Shown in pieces: positions 6,216-6,971 of a DNA stretch of 6,971 nt; position 1 is the stretch's first letter; each line of letters starts with the position of its first letter. The notes under the pieces are model-generated. The model saw nothing but the letters and a program-made list of their open reading frames with translations. It had not been told where the DNA came from and made no database searches. This DNA comes from GCA-002715885 sp045561575. GTDB lineage: Bacteria > Bacteroidota > Bacteroidia > Flavobacteriales > BACL11. The stretch is from positions 1 to 6,971 of the forward strand of contig JBJKXM010000047.1 in NCBI GenBank assembly GCA_045561575.1, in the 5' to 3' direction. The position numbers and the translations under genes were made by a program.

Positions 6216-6971
6216 AATAAAACTTACAAGCAATTTCATCTTTTTGTAGCTGGTCTTTTAAATCATAACTATTGTCAAATTTTATTGGAGACCTAATCCA
6301 ATCCAAAAACTTTACTGTAAGCACTTTGTTGTAAATATTCTTATTAAAATTAAATATATGAACTTCAATTTTTTGTGTTTTTACTCCAATATTTAGCATT
6401 CCTTCATACTCGTTGTTATCAACAATAACATTTACTACATAAACACCCTCTCTAGGTATTATTTTATTTACATCTACAGAAATATTCGCTGTAGGGTATC
6501 CAATTTTTCTACCAATTTTATCTCCATCAACAACTCTACCTTCTAAACAAAAATTATCATCAAGATATTTATTAGCCTCTTTAATATTTCCATCTTTTAG
6601 CAGGTTTCTTATTTTTGTTGAACTTACTGCAATATCATTGTTTTTTTGAGGAGGAATTTGCTTTAATTTAAAATTATATAGTTCAGCAAGAGCAGTGAGT
6701 TCTTTATAAGACCCTTCCCTATTTCTTCCGAATTGATGATCATATCCGATAACCAAACAATCAACATTTAATTTTTTTACTAATATATCTCTTACAAAAT
6801 TTACATACTTAATTCTTGAAAACTCTTTGGTGAAATCTTGAACTATAAGGTTTTGCAGACCATTTTCTTTTAATTTTCTTTTTTTCTCTTCAAGAGTATC
6901 GATTAACTTTAATTCAGAACTATCACCATACAACACAAAACGAGGATGGGGAGAAAAAGTAAGTAAGACAC
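6208..6971 (-). CDS. ribF: Bifunctional riboflavin kinase/FAD synthetase RibF (5' end outside window)
   Basis: RibF converts riboflavin to FMN and then FAD in the cytoplasm and is normally essential. The frame stays open to the right edge: 253 whole codons plus a partial one are visible. The family is about 310 residues, so roughly 55-60 N-terminal residues, including the usual GxFDGVHxGH nucleotide-binding motif, lie outside. A GTG at 6936 is internal, because TFSPHPR, the conserved TFxPHP motif, is encoded just before it. The FAD synthetase part continues with GYDHQFGRNREGSY (around 6710-6750) and the nucleotidyltransferase signature VSSTKIRNL (around 6600-6628). The riboflavin kinase part shows GRKIGYPTANI (6481-6513) and the catalytic-Glu region IEVHIFNFN (around 6346-6372). 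The loop after NIG is shortened (NIGVKTQKIEVH), lacking the usual PT, and the late RxE motif reads IRSP. The stop is TAG at 6210-6208, overlapping the convergent response regulator. Confidence 0.95.
   Translation of the reverse strand, partial: VLLTFSPHPRFVLYGDSSELKLIDTLEEKKRKLKENGLQNLIVQDFTKEFSRIKYVNFVRDILVKKLNVDCLVIGYDHQFGRNREGSYKELTALAELYNFKLKQIPPQKNNDIAVSSTKIRNLLKDGNIKEANKYLDDNFCLEGRVVDGDKIGRKIGYPTANISVDVNKIIPREGVYVVNVIVDNNEYEGMLNIGVKTQKIEVHIFNFNKNIYNKVLTVKFLDWIRSPIKFDNSYDLKDQLQKDEIACKFYFS

Noticed and set aside
6934..6936. GTG as start of ribF
   Set aside because: The upstream in-frame codons encode the conserved TFxPHP motif, so the true start is beyond the right edge.

Overview
The window looks like an AT-rich chromosomal segment from a member of the Bacteroidota, most likely a marine or aquatic Flavobacteriales-type bacterium. 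Three things point there: a large secreted SprB-repeat surface protein of the gliding/type IX secretion kind, TAnnTTTG promoter boxes in place of sigma-70 boxes, and no purine-rich Shine-Dalgarno sequences before the start codons. The protein families and gene spacing are those of a normal core/accessory chromosome. I see no insertion sequences, phage genes, CRISPR arrays, tRNAs or rRNAs.

Layout: (1) 1-2095, minus strand: the N-terminal 698 residues of a cysteine-rich secreted surface protein, cut by the left window edge. (2) 2096-2320: a 225-bp divergent intergenic region with one exact TAnnTTTG box facing each way and a compact inverted repeat near the surface-protein promoter. (3) 2321-6215, plus strand: a tight three-gene run with 2-base gaps, consisting of a full-length UvrD/PcrA helicase, a small-sensor HisKA_3 histidine kinase and a NarL/FixJ-type response regulator. 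(4) 6208-6971, minus strand: a 5'-truncated ribF (riboflavin kinase/FAD synthetase) that converges on the response regulator and overlaps it by 8 bp.

How the genes fit together: the kinase and regulator are almost certainly a cognate pair (kinase first, 2-bp gap, matching HisKA_3 and LuxR-type output classes). Their link to the helicase is positional only: they probably share its promoter and may be translationally coupled to it. The surface protein is transcribed divergently and ribF convergently, so neither belongs to the operon. I do not see a clearly new multi-gene system. The points most worth following up are the helicase/two-component operon, the candidate operator in the divergent region, a shortened loop in the RibF kinase domain, and a tandem DNT repeat in the regulator linker.
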